Assembly (NCBI GenBank): GCA_914767715.1
Contig: OU612073.1
Location: 15,562,001 to 15,626,000, forward strand
Source of the DNA: Membranipora membranacea
Taxonomy: Eukaryota > Bryozoa > Gymnolaemata > Cheilostomatida > Membraniporidae
Direction: 5' to 3'
Length of the DNA: 64,000 nt
Below, piece after piece: positions 35,027 through 47,059 of the stretch (within the stretch, counting starts at the first letter, position 1; each line of letters begins with the position of its first letter). The translations under genes and the position numbers were made by a program. Under the pieces are notes generated by a model. It was not told the origin of the DNA, searched no databases, and was given only the letters and a program-made list of their open reading frames with translations.

Positions 35027-37478
35027 TCTAGATTATTGATGCTAACTGTATAAGGGGTCACAAATCCCATCATCCATATCGCCTAACTTTTGGACTGAGT
35101 CATGTTATCACAAATGAGTGGGGATAATTCCTAAACTATTACGATGTAGATTGTAGATATTTGAGGTGCACAACAATGTACAAATCCTAGTTCTTGCTGT
35201 TTCCAGTATACTAACTACAAACTACACACAGAAACCATAACTACAGAAAGAAAAAGATAACCACGTTCTGAAACACCATATCTACATGTAGAATCTACAG
35301 CTGCATACTACACGCACACGCTACATGTAACATGTATCATGCTATTTGCCAAAAGGCCACACTCTTAACTGTCCACAGGACCGCACACCTAACTCTGCAA
35401 ACCACAGACTACACACTAAAAACTGTTGCAGTGCTTTTTGTCCCACTTAAACCTACCTACCTAAGCTGACTGAAAAGAGATCCTCCGCTCAAATACTAAA
35501 TTTTATTAAAATGGATCGCTAAAACTCAATTTGAAAATCTCAAATCGAAACTTGCGTCATTGTCTGAATCACCTAACCAGTATAAAAGTGATCTTATACT
35601 TCCCAGAGTGCAACAGTTCACAAGGTGATAATGCAGATGAGCACGATATTGGTATATCAAAAAAAATTAATAGACTGAAATGTACAAGAAAAATACCTAA
35701 ATTGTTGCCACTAATATTAATGGAGATGAATGGGCCTCTGATCATTACAGTTACATAATAATTTCAGTATATTGACAGCATGATCAATCTAGTAGATAGG
35801 TACACAGGTGCAAAAATAATGAAATAGACTTAGCTACTCATTTAAAAGGAGCAGATAACTCCATATCAAAACAATATATCATTTTAAAAGAAAAATTGAT
35901 ACGTAATTATGGTCCATATTTGTAGGAGAACTTCATGAGAATAATAACAGATGTGTACAGATAGCTGTTAGTGCTTATAGTCCTGTGGCAGTCCCCTCCT
36001 CTCATGTCACTTCCATTTACGATTTTGGGTGGGTAGGGTTTGACAATTGTGTCTGGTAGAGTTTTTCATGCTGTCCCCAATGGTAATACAGTATCAAAAC
36101 ATTCAAAATCTGAATGAGCATGTCATAATTATTGGATCTACAAATGTGCATGGGTCTGCTATCGTAAATAGCCGAGATGCGGACATTTGAAATGAAGTTA
36201 TTTTGCATAGGCTGCCACCAGATTATTGGGTTCGAGCTGATCTTAGATGGTGTTGTGTGCTGCACCACTCAACAGTGTCTAATAATAGGGTCAAATAACT
36301 TTCACAAGTGGTGACCGATTTTCTTGCAAAAATGATATCATTCTATTCCAATCATCCTCATTAATAACGCTGTAATCAAATCACTATTATTTAGGTCTTT
36401 ATCATGAAGCCGCTGCTCTGAAATACCCCCCTCCCCCCCCCCCCTGGCGGTCAGCGGAATAAACTGGTGATGACATATTGGAGTTACAAGCATTCTTACA
36501 GATGAAGCAACTCCTTATATAATTGACAGCAATGTTATTAATTACTCATGACAAGTAGCATGGGGTCTTCTTCAGTCAATAAATTGTCTCTTCTGCATGT
36601 GGTTTTAATCATTCAATCCTCATCCATCAAACCAAAGCAACCTAGATGAGCCAATAGCCAATACATAAAAGATTATTTTTCCTCTGTTTCACAATGCCAC
36701 AGGATCTTGAAATTGTCACTCATGGTTCAGAAGTATATTATAAACACTATTCAGTTGAAAGTCTGATATGAACCATTGTATTTGCATCACATCATCCGTA
36801 AAAATTATCCTTAACTACAATCTTCCTAAGATATCACAACGCCATGACAAGACGTCCTGCTGAAATCAATATTTTTAAGACCTGTGTTCGGTTAGCTTTC
36901 CAACAATATATTTAATATCCCAATCGGTATCATAACCTCAAACAAACAAACTATAGAACATTTGTATTAGATGAATTTATTGTTGCACGATTATGAAAGA
37001 ACACTCCAGCTATTCTATCAAATCAACTATGACAAACTTTGTCAATGTGTTTCTGGAACTTTGATCCAAGTGCAAAACCTGAAAACGTGATATGACAACA
37101 ATTCAGCGACGTGGTGTTCTTTTTCAAATTACAAATTCAATAGATCTGCCCACAGAGCATAAAATGCAGTGCCAAACTCCAACAGTCTGCAAGATAATGA
37201 TCAAATTGATTGCTGTATCAAATTACTTTTATTCAATAACTATTTGACTACTACATGTACTTTAGTTTACTTTATAGTGCGAGTTTGAGTGATGAAAATT
37301 AAGTGCAGAATTTTAATTGCTTAAATCAAAGCATTTCCTATCCTGAATTTGTCAATTTCTATGCTGCTCATTTTATTGTATAATGTTTGAATGGTTTTTG
37401 GTTGGCAAGAATTTGTTACGTATAGTCTTTAGGGACCCTAATAAATCACCCAGAATGCCATTGAGGGCAGGTAATGAC

Positions 37479-37558
37479 TAGTTTAAGTGCTCAAACGGTG
37501 CAAGATGCTGGTAGAGGCATTTCATTATCAACCACTTTCTCCCCTAGCACTTAAACTA
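37479..37558. mobile_element. 80-bp micro-MITE
   Basis: Thirteen-base inverted termini TAGTTTAAGTGCT and AGCACTTAAACTA are flanked by the direct repeat GGTAATGAC (37470-37478 and 37559-37567). An 8-9 bp duplication and TAG/CTA ends suggest a hAT-derived element. Confidence 0.75.
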
Positions 37559-38358
37559 GGTAATGACTAGAGTTCTGAACCTGAATAGCTCAACAAAAAG
37601 TTGATTGACGGCATCTTGATCTTTGAAAGAATAATTCAAAGATCAAATAGCAAAGTCAAATTCATTGCACGAAAATTCCAATGAAAGAGAAATGAATTCA
37701 CTTCTTGATTTGATACTGGCACCCAATCATCCTAGCCAGGTCCTTGCAGCATAAAACTAAAAGTGTGCTTCCACACCCCACATGTAGGAAAAAGATCCCA
37801 CATTTTCCTCTTGGATATAAAGAGTAACTTGGTTTAGAGAGGGCAAGGGTATAGGGTGCGACTTATCATGGGTGATTCTCACATACACTTAATGACGTAA
37901 TTCAAAGTAATCTATAAATTCGAGTAATATTGGTAATTCACTGAAAATCGGCCAGGCATAAAAGCTAGTTAAAATCTGCCCGTTCTGATCTGGACCACAT
38001 TTTCTGGTCAAAATTGCTAGTCTAAGCATCAACACACATTGTTATTATTTCCTAAAACCTATAACCTTTGAACACTTAGCTTGGTCTAGTTTCTCTACAT
38101 GGGAATTGCTTCCCCCTACTGAACAGCCAGCTTATCAGTGGAAGGGGCGCAAACTTGAATGCAGGCAAACTGGTTCAAACTGGACCTAGTACCAGTCAGT
38201 AACGGTTCCCTCATGACAATGAAATAGATATCACATGTTGAAAAACACCTGGCCATACTGAGGATCTGTGCGGCCACTTCTGTATTGTGAATGTAAGTCA
38301 GACTGTGTTCTGATTTGTAAACAATCAGAGCGAACCAACAACAAATAAAAGGTGCCAC

Positions 38359-38368
38359 TATATAAAAG
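38359..38368 (+). promoter_or_regulatory. TATA box of transporter C
   Basis: TATATAAAAG followed by TTTGGTATGCCATAACC; a CCAAT-like AAACAATCA lies upstream. The leader before the ATG contains three GTAACTCATTA-like repeats and is longer than in A and B. Confidence 0.75.
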
Positions 38369-38512
38369 ACTTTGGTATGCCATAACCCACAGTAGGCAAA
38401 GACCTGTACCAAGCAACACAAGTGTATCACGTAACTCATTACTTTAGCTTTCACATAACTTTATTTTAACTCATCACCTAACTCATTACAAGTGTAACTC
38501 ATTATTTCGATA

Positions 38513-41500
38513 ATGGAGTCGAGATATTCTTGGTTGATTTTGGTAATAGTTACTATCACAAATGTAATCAGCGCTGGTTTCGTATTTGGATCCATCGGAG
38601 TGTTCGTAAAATTTTACAGTGAGTATTTCGCTGAGGAGAGTACGCAGACAGGATGGATTGGTTCGGCAGCTGCTGCGGTATTCCTCATGTTTTGTAAGTA
38701 TCCTTTATTTTTAAAGCTATAAAACTGAGACTAAAATTAGAGCTAAACTAAACTATAAAAAAAACAACTGTGGACTGAAATATGAGTTTGATCTATTAGT
38801 TGATAATTTTGCAGAAATACCCACAGTATGCACATGATACCAAGTTTTCTCATCTCCACTCACACCCCCTCCCCCTCTCCCCAATAAAAAATACAGTAAA
38901 CTCTTTGTTACTTCAGTAAAATGCTGTTTAACAATGCGCTCTTCCATTTAGCATTTTTTCACTGACTATCATTTGGTATTTCCACTGTACTAGAATCTCA
39001 GCCGCTCAATTTCACTGCATAAAACCTTTCCCTCTATAACCACAGGTTCGTTTATCTGCAGCAAAACCAGCTTGAAATTAATAAAAAGCTTGGATTTAAA
39101 ATATTGGTTAAAAATCCTTGTATGAAGTCACAAGTTCAGTCCACAACTCAGGCATAAAGGTGCAGTACAAAGCTGCAAAGTTCTTACTTTTCTGACCGGT
39201 CAGATCACACTTGTAGTCAGAAGACTGCAGTAGGATTCAAACCCAGGACCACCAATAGTGTTGGAAGGCAGGCCCTCTACCTGTACCCTGTGCCACCCCT
39301 CTTGTATATGGCAACACCATAATTTAGATGCATCACATCAAGGAGTTAGAGTCTCTAACTCCTTGATCACATGTAAGAGCTGATAACTGTCTTGTGAGAC
39401 ATTTTTTCTCCAAATTAGTCAAAGAGTAGTGGGTAGGGTTAGGTGACAGTACACTTCACTATTTGTTGGACAGGGTTATATGTTGGGTTGGACAGGGTTA
39501 TATGTTGGGATGGACAGGGTTATAAGTTGGGTTGGACAGGGTTATAAGTTGGGCTGACGTGGAATTGCGATGTGACAACATGATTTTTGTAAAGCTGAGC
39601 AACAAAAAATTAACAATGTCTAATGATGCTTTGTTAATTATTTTAGCCCCAGTATCTGTGTTGATTGTGCGCCACTTAGGACTACAGAGGACTGTAACTG
39701 TTTCTGTGATGACTGCAGTTGTGGGGATCGTGCTCACAGGCTATGCCTCAAAGGTTTGGCATGTGGTCCTCAGTCTAAGCGTGTTGACATGTGAGTATTC
39801 AGCTATTACTGAATATTATTTTCAGACACATCTTGTTTGACAGATAAAAATCATCCTGGATCCAGAACATGGCAATTTGTAGGGGGAAAAGGATGGAGAA
39901 AAGGGAGGGGGTGAGAACAACGATTATTGCCATCATAAATCTTTCCAGTTTTAGCTCATCACACACTAGCCCCGTAATTATTCTTCAGATTTCCTAGGTA
40001 CCTTTTGGGGGTAATAATACAGTACAGAGTCACTTTCTCCCATCCCTATCCAGGTTAATCAATCAACCAAATCTGATTATATACATGTGCTTCGTTTTGG
40101 CGCTAAATACATCATAAATGTTTGGTTACATTGATAAGGAAGAATTTGAGATCATGTGTAGGACTCTCACAAACAATGCCCTTATCCATATTATTAAGTC
40201 TATGGCCCTATAAAACAATAATGACTGATATACATTGAGCAATTTTTCTCAGTGAATAGTTATTATTTTCTGCAAATTATTACGGCTACATATTCCTCAA
40301 TTATATTTGACTCTGCTGATGGTGTTTTGGAAGCTAATTTTCTATTTTTTAAAGAAAATTGGACATGAAGAGTACAGGTGTCAGGAGTTTTCCCTTATTA
40401 TAGGGGGCGCTGAACAGATGAGACCATAAATTGGCACTTTTTTATATAAGCTATCATTGGAGCAAATCACACTTTTTGGTCTGACAGCCATGGAAATTAA
40501 GAACAAAACAAAATGAGCGGAATTTCATAGGCTGACCCACTTAATGGGAAAAAAATTGACTGCGAATATAATTTGATATTTATTATGTTATATTATTATA
40601 ATGTAATAAACATATCATTAAAATAAAGAGGAATAATAATATTCCAGCTTCGAATTTCTAATAATAATAATTCCAACTGCAAATATTTTTTGCAGAAAAT
40701 AAATTCACAATAGCATATATATATTCAATGTTATTGTAATACAAAACAATTCTATATCTAATACAATAAGTTAATATGTATATGGAATTTATTTGAAAAA
40801 TACAATTTAGCTGCATATTATAGGACACCTTCCTTCCTGACACTGAATTTTATTGTGATTGATCAGGTTTTTATATTTTAATATATTATTATTTAATTTT
40901 AACTAAAAATTAAGATTTTTTGATACTTTTTTGTTTCCATAGATAGGTTAAATTTTTGGATTACCGAATATGTAGATCAATTGTAGTTAACTGAAACCAA
41001 TGAGTTTATACAGCAAAAGGTCTCATCTGCTTCCTACTCCGAAAAACGTAACCCCATTTTGATTACTCATTCTTATCTGCCAGTTCAGTTTTTAGTTGAA
41101 TTACAGTGTCTCAATCAAAGTGTGTAAACAGTGTAAAGTGTGTAAACATCATTATGTAATTCATGTTTTTAAGCCTATCAACAAGTGGCCTATTTGGGTT
41201 AATTCCCTTGTGTGTATTCTTTACCTTATAGCTCTACATATTCATGTATCTGCATTATCTTATAAATAAACAATTCAAGTCAGTCTGTGTGCTAAAACCA
41301 AACGACATCAGTTACCAGGCTTATGAAATTGCAACAATTGCACAATATTGATGGAGACATATTTTGAAGTCATAGTGATACAGCATTAATTTGTCTTGTG
41401 AAATGTTGAGGATTTTTTGTTTGGTAATTTTTATACATCTTAAAGTAACTTTTTGATAAGGTTGGCTGTTCACTGACACTGATACCAAAATTATCGATAG

Positions 41501-43092
41501 ATTCATAGTAGCACCAGGACACATTCATATTCATAATTTACATTATATATTTACAGCTGCATCTTTATGTAATCTGCACATATCGGGAATATCAGTGATA
41601 CCAAAATACTTTGATGAACATCTCTACCTGGCGTTCACAATACAAGGAGCAGGAAGTGCCTTCGGAACTCTTATGTTTCCTTTTGTCATACAGACACTAC
41701 TGAAGGTAACTTGTGGAACTTGTATAAAAGTATGACATAATCAGCTAAATTTGACTTGATTTGTCCCATATCGGTTGTTTATCACATGTTCCAGAACAAA
41801 CTTGATAATGGTTGTCTCCCCAGCACAGTTTAACTGGGTAATTTGAGGGTAAATCAGGAATGGTTGTCTGCTTTGTTTCCTTTTTAGCTTGGAATAAACT
41901 CTGTATATCTGCTAACCAGTCAGTATCTGACTTTCATGGTTTGAGGGAAATGCAATAGTTAGCAAAGATAAATAGATCAAACTTTGTTTGCATTTGGAAT
42001 TGTTCCCCCTGCATACTGCTGTTGCACAGGTTGCAGGCAAAAAGCATGCGGTTTATCAGAGGAGAAAAAGAACTCTGAAATCCAGGAGAACTCAATCTAA
42101 CTTTATCAACTGATGGTTGCTATGCATACCCAATTTACAGTGTCATTGACCATTCAGGTATCTGACAGTAAGAACAAAGCTATAAAAACATGCGTGGTTG
42201 CAACTACCTGGATGTCAAAGACCTCTGTAGTTGTTATAATTACTGTATTTTGATTCATATATCTATCTTATTTTAGTCGCTTGAGTACAAAGATGTGATG
42301 ATCATCCTTGGTGGGATACTTTCTTTCAATATTCTCGGAGCCCTTTTTTATAAGACTAATAGCAAGGAGAAAAACTTAGAAGATGTTCATGGGGAGAGAA
42401 GGGCCTCATCTTGGGAGTCATTTAAATCACTCGCTCGTCCAGTTTTAATCATTTATTTCCTAAACACTATCATCTGGAATGGAGGAATTATTCTACTGGA
42501 GGTCTATCTATATAGTTATATAACAGATGTATATGAAGATCCCTTGTTGGCAGGAACTGCTCTGACACTGTTTGGAGTTGGACAGTTAGTGCTGTCAGTC
42601 GTGAAGTCATTTATTACTGCCAGAATCAACACAAACAAATATCTGATTCATCTAATATGCTTGATTTCAATGACATGCAGTGCTTGCGCAATGGGTCTGG
42701 TTAAAAACGTATATATTATGGTAGCGTTAGCATGTTTCTATGGGGGTATGTTCGGGGTTATACACTCTAATTTGCCTAACATAGTTAAGCATCTCAACGG
42801 AACAAGATCTCACAATATGATGTATGCAATTTCGCAAACATGTGGTGGAGTTGGATCTCTGATGGCTCCACCAATAGCATCTCAACTACTACTGGTCCTA
42901 CCAGCGAACACACTATTTTTCTTTTCTGCTGGTCTCACTGCTTTATGTTTTCTACTCATGTTGTTGATGCTTGTCTTTAAAAGGACCTTATGGCATCCTT
43001 ATGAAGACACAAACGTTCAAACAGATTATGGAGAAAAAAAGACAGCTGGGGACGTGCAAAATTCTAATTTAAATGCGGAAAATGTCAAATAA
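38513..43092 (+). CDS. SLC16/monocarboxylate-transporter-like protein, paralogue C (4 exons, 429 aa)
   Basis: Exons: 38513-38693, 39647-39790, 41557-41705 and 42277-43092, with donors GTAAGT, GTGAGT and GTAACT and pyrimidine-rich acceptors; phases 1, 1, 0 keep the frame open to TAA. The protein runs from MESRYSWLILVIVTITNV through TGWIGSAAAAVF (helix 2), VLIVRHLGLQRTVT (loop 2-3), PKYFDEHLYLAFTIQG (about residues 124-139, helix 4-5) and a central loop (about 185-205) to six C-terminal helices. The DGGWGW signature of helix 1 is absent. The predicted length is typical for the family (about 430-500 aa). It is on plus while A and B are on minus. Intron 1 holds a SINE, a palindrome and a 22-bp tandem repeat. 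Confidence 0.88.
39190..39305 (-). repeat. tRNA-derived SINE
   Basis: On minus the sequence reads GGTGGCACAGGGTACAGGTAG (A-box region), an anticodon-arm-like CCTTCC and GTCCTGGGTTTGAATCC (B box/T arm), in the order of a tRNA gene. It extends past the tRNA-like part without a clean acceptor stem, so it is SINE-derived and not a functional tRNA. It lies in intron 1 of transporter C. Confidence 0.6.
39337..39367. repeat. 31-bp perfect palindrome of the AAGGAGTT family
   Basis: Fifteen-base arms ATCAAGGAGTTAGAG and CTCTAACTCCTTGAT flank one central T. It lies 32 bp from the SINE in intron 1 of transporter C. Confidence 0.9.
39466..39553 (+). repeat. 22-bp tandem repeat, four copies
   Basis: The unit is TTGGACAGGGTTATATGTTGGG with slight changes (ATGGAC, TATAAG). 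It ends about 90 bp before exon 2 of transporter C. Confidence 0.9.
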
Positions 43093-45500
43093 CTCTGAAA
43101 CAGAACTATTTCTTTTTTCAGTTTATTTACTGTCCATCATTGCAGCCGAATGATTTATTTGATAATTTTATGTGGTTATCATGATATTGATATGTATTGA
43201 TGTTATCCAGATACTCCGATAAATATATGTTAGCACATATATATCTGGCATGAGAATTAAGTGCAGGGAACTTGTAAGCAGAAAAACAATGCATAAAATA
43301 ACACATTTTTTTATAATTATGTTTGAAGATGGCTAGAGCATTTAGATCAATGAAGTTCATGGATCTTCTAAAACTATACATAATTAATACTGCTACAAGT
43401 AAAACATTAATGTGAATCATGTTAGGTAGAAAAAAGTTATTTAAAATCTTACTGGATCAGGGTATGTGGCTAGCAGCTTCTGAACTATGGTCAGACTCTT
43501 CATTTGCATATCAGCAAAATAAACTTGCTCAGCATTCAGTATGAGGCCACCAAGGTGGGATTGGTTGTTGACAAAAGCAGCAGACATTAACAATACCACA
43601 TCTTCACCCTCCGACCCAAGCTCTCCTAACGCAAGCTTGTTTGTTTCGATTTTCCATGTTCACTACACTCATATACCTAAGACAGAGTAATCTGAAACGA
43701 CAACATTGAAAAATTCAACTGTTGCCACTGTTATACAGCTAGGTTTTCATAATTCTCCACTATTTCTTTTTCATCAAGACATTACCGATCCCCTCATGGT
43801 TACCTCCAACTCTTAGAGAGTCATTTGATTTTATTTACATGATTAAAGTGATGGGTGTAGAGGCAGGGAGTTAGGGATATAACTCTCTGGTAGAAGTATT
43901 AACATAATTATTTTTATCGATTTCTCATTTGGGAGTTGTCTTAACAACATCAATGTAAGCGTAACTCTTAATTACAGACAACTAATATCTTTTCCACCAT
44001 AACTTCAGCTCTGTGTTAGGACAAATGCAGAAGCCCATTTAGTTTTGAAAATAAAAGAAATGACCGAATTCAAACACATGTTTAATAAACCAGTGTGCTA
44101 AAGATACTACTATAAAACCAGAATGCCCAGTGTTGATGTATTTTGTAAGTTTTGTTCAGTTTAAGTCAAGGAGTTAAGTTATTTAACTCAGCATGGTTTT
44201 TAGTATGTATTAACATAATCCTTATTGAAAATCCATCTGTTATACAGCTAGGCTTTCATTAAATATATCATTATTCCTTCTTCTTTTTCATCAAGGAGTT
44301 TAGGATATAACTCCCTGGTAGAAATAATTACCTAATTTGTTGACTTCTCATGTAGGAGTTGTCTTAACAACATCAATGTGGGCATAACTCTTTACTACAT
44401 ACAACGATAATCATGATCTATTTAACTCCAGTTTTGTTTTTATGAAAATTGTATGTATAGAATGCCATATCAATAGCCTAATTTTATGAAAATAAAAGAA
44501 ATGACTGAATACCAGTCTTTACTCCATATTTGTCTGATACACGAAAGCATCGAGCTTCGATTCACTGGGTGTGAAAAATAGGGAGTAGAAAAGTATCTCT
44601 CTTTTATAGTCATTGATGTCCAATATTTTTAGTGATATATATTGTGGACTTCACTCTTCCTTATTTCACATAGCTCAAAAGTCCTTGCACATTGAACAGA
44701 TTCCTTCCATAATTATTTATTGAGAGTTTATTTAGCTCCATAAAAATGTGCGATCAGGAGAGACACCCTTAGCGGGTCTGGCTCACAGCTCAGAGCGGAT
44801 AGATAGTGATTTCGGGGTTCGTTATTGAAGGGCGCCACAGTAAATAGGTTGAAGAGAACAGAGATACACAGCCAAGATTTAGATCAATTACAAATTATTT
44901 GATGAGCTCTAGATAAACTTGACCTTCTGACCCCGTGACGTCTTTGTGGGAAAGACTGACCCACAACAGATCACTCATATTAAAATATCTGCCACAAAAC
45001 ACAAGTCCTTTGCTAAAATTCAATCCCTTGTAAATTATAATAGAATTTATGATTGCTGCATACATAGTATATATATATAGCATATATAATGATTTACATT
45101 AAGCTCATTCATAGTTCCGAATGAATTATAAGTTGTTTGGTGACTTATCAAAAAATATTGTGGAATTTTGAAGAATCATCAACTATTTGTAGCTGAAGAC
45201 CCTGGTAAATTTGATGACGTCATTTGCATCCAGGATTTCGAATCACATGCAGACTAAAGTGGTACAACTGTTGCAGCCATCGGAGCACTTGCTATGTCTT
45301 GACAAACCAAATTCCGCTGTTCCTGTACAAGGCTGTGATGCATGACCATTCAACACTGACTTCAAAATGTGATGGCAAAATTCCGCATATGTGGTCACTG
45401 CCGTCAACATGACACTGCAGAATGGATGTGCATATATGCAAGTATCTGATGGGTGTGTGTATTTGTAGCCAATCATGCCTTAGCAATGACATCTGGGTGA
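43093..45500. other. 3' flank of transporter C with dispersed hairpin repeats
   Basis: No gene recognised. It holds two copies of a composite repeat: ATACAGCTAGG(T/C)TTTCAT, then a TTCATCAAG-rich block, a GGAGTT/AACTCC hairpin (43864-43890 and 44293-44317), then GGAGTTGTCTTAACAACATCAATGT at 43941 and 44354. A third hairpin lies at 44171-44189. Similar pieces recur near 49040, 50065-50240, 52040 and 60855, and in reverse downstream of A and B. Confidence 0.6.
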
Positions 45501-45511
45501 TTGATGCCCAC

Positions 45512-45520
45512 TATATAAAG
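45512..45520 (+). promoter_or_regulatory. TATA box of transporter D
   Basis: TATATAAAG about 70 bp before the ATG, with TTTGTAGCCAATCATG (CCAAT box) about 45 bp further upstream. It is intact although the gene behind it is truncated. Confidence 0.7.
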
Positions 45521-45586
45521 GAGGTCATATCCTATCATGACATAGCCTAACATCTGGACCAAACAACACTAAGGTATTCTGGAACA

Positions 45587-46504
45587 ATGGAATCAAAATA
45601 CTCTTGGTTGGTTTTGTTAACAGTAACAATCACAAATGTGATCACCATAGGGTTCGTATTAGGATTCATCGGAGTCTTTGTACAGTTTTACAGTGAGTAT
45701 TTCCCAGAGGAGAATACACAGACAGAATGGATTGGCTCAGCAGCGGCCGCAGTTCTCCTCATTTTCTGTGAGTATCATTCGTTTTGGCAGCTCCAAACGT
45801 TACGTAAAAAGTCAAACCAAACTATAGTATATCTTCCACGAAATAATGTGGAACTACATTGGGGCAGGCATTGTTTTGTTTTGCTAATAATAAATTTGGA
45901 CTATCAGCTGACGTCTGAGTAGAAATATAGTACAGAAAGCACATTAGAACAAACTGATCCCGCCTCTTTCAGAGTTGTAGAAACTCACTTCAAACTGCAG
46001 TTTTATCATATAACAATGAGCTTTTCATTCCTTCCATTAACCATAAAATTATTCCCGGGGCTGTACCCTGCTCATTGAGTAAGATTTTAGTTAAACTAGC
46101 ATTTAAGCCTCAACTCTTCTCTACATTTACCTCTTACCAACCATGTATCAGTTTTTTTATGAGATATTACAACTCATAACTATTTTCTTCTTCTTTTTTA
46201 ATGTACTGAGCCTAATGTTATCGTTATTGCAATGATTGATGGATCAGTAAGGAGTGTGTCAGTTATTGAGTTAGACCTCACTCTTTTTGACAGGGTGTGT
46301 CTTCAGAGTGTCACGAGTATTAAATGATGTCTAATAATGGATCTTTGACTCTTTTAGCCCCAGTATCTATCGTGTTGATTGTGCGCCACTTAGGACTACA
46401 GAGGACTGTAACTATTTGTGTGATGTCTGCAGTTGTGGGGATCGTGCTAACAGGGTATGCCTCAAAAGTTTGGCATGTGATCCCCAATCTAAGTGTATTA
46501 ACAT
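45587..46504 (+). pseudogene. SLC16-like paralogue D, only exons 1 and 2 present
   Basis: Exon 1 (45587-45767) is open and ends at a GTGAGT donor; it differs from the others by charged or bulky changes (TQTEWIGS for TGWIGS, GFIGVFVQF). Exon 2 (46358-46504) is open with three extra bases in frame (PVSIVLIVRH), then GTGAGT. No copy of exon 3 (SLCNLHISG, PKYFDEHLY) or exon 4 is seen downstream to the end of the window. A duplicated non-MCT segment begins about 550 bp later. It is either a truncated pseudogene, or exons 1-2 are spliced to something else. The promoter and both donors are intact, so transcripts may still be made. Confidence 0.7.
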
Positions 46505-47059
46505 GTGAGTATTACACTTACAGGTTAGCAAATTGTTCTAGCCTTGTCAAGCCGCCACGGCCACTGAAAATAACCCAAAATATGTGGCCCCGTGACAAGG
46601 CTAAAATGGTCCAACACCGGCAGATTTTAAAATCGATTAACTTATCTCAAATTTTACATGTACATGTACATATGTACATATTTGGGTGTCTTTTGTCTCT
46701 ACAATACCTCGATACAGCCAGATAACAATTGTGTTAGAAATGGGAAACATTGATGTGGGTTAGATGTAAAATGAGATGAGATTAAAGGGACTCCAAAGTT
46801 TCAGACTGCATTTTGACTACATTATAATCTCATTTCTCTCACCTTAGAATATGTGTTTGCTAATAAATCCCAATTATCCAGGCTTAACTTGCATAATGTT
46901 TATTAACATCATATGGACTTTAATGTAATTTATGTTGTGTCTGCTATCTGGATACCTGATATCTGATGCCTTTTACCAAAATGCTGTCGAGATGCATGAC
47001 AAATTATCTCAACGTGAATTTAACCCACATGATCTCATTTTTACCAGGTGTCATTAATG

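Larger units (their letters stand above)
33670..38350. other. Divergent intergenic spacer between transporters B and C
   Basis: No exon recognised. It contains a promoter-derived palindrome (34942-35026), an 80-bp micro-MITE (37479-37558), a poly-C tract near 36430 and, at about 34700, a LINE-like 3' tail (AATAAACTAAACTAAAC). Sequence near 38250-38300 is the inverted counterpart of 33520-33570, so the 5' flanks of B and C are inverted duplicates. Confidence 0.5.
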
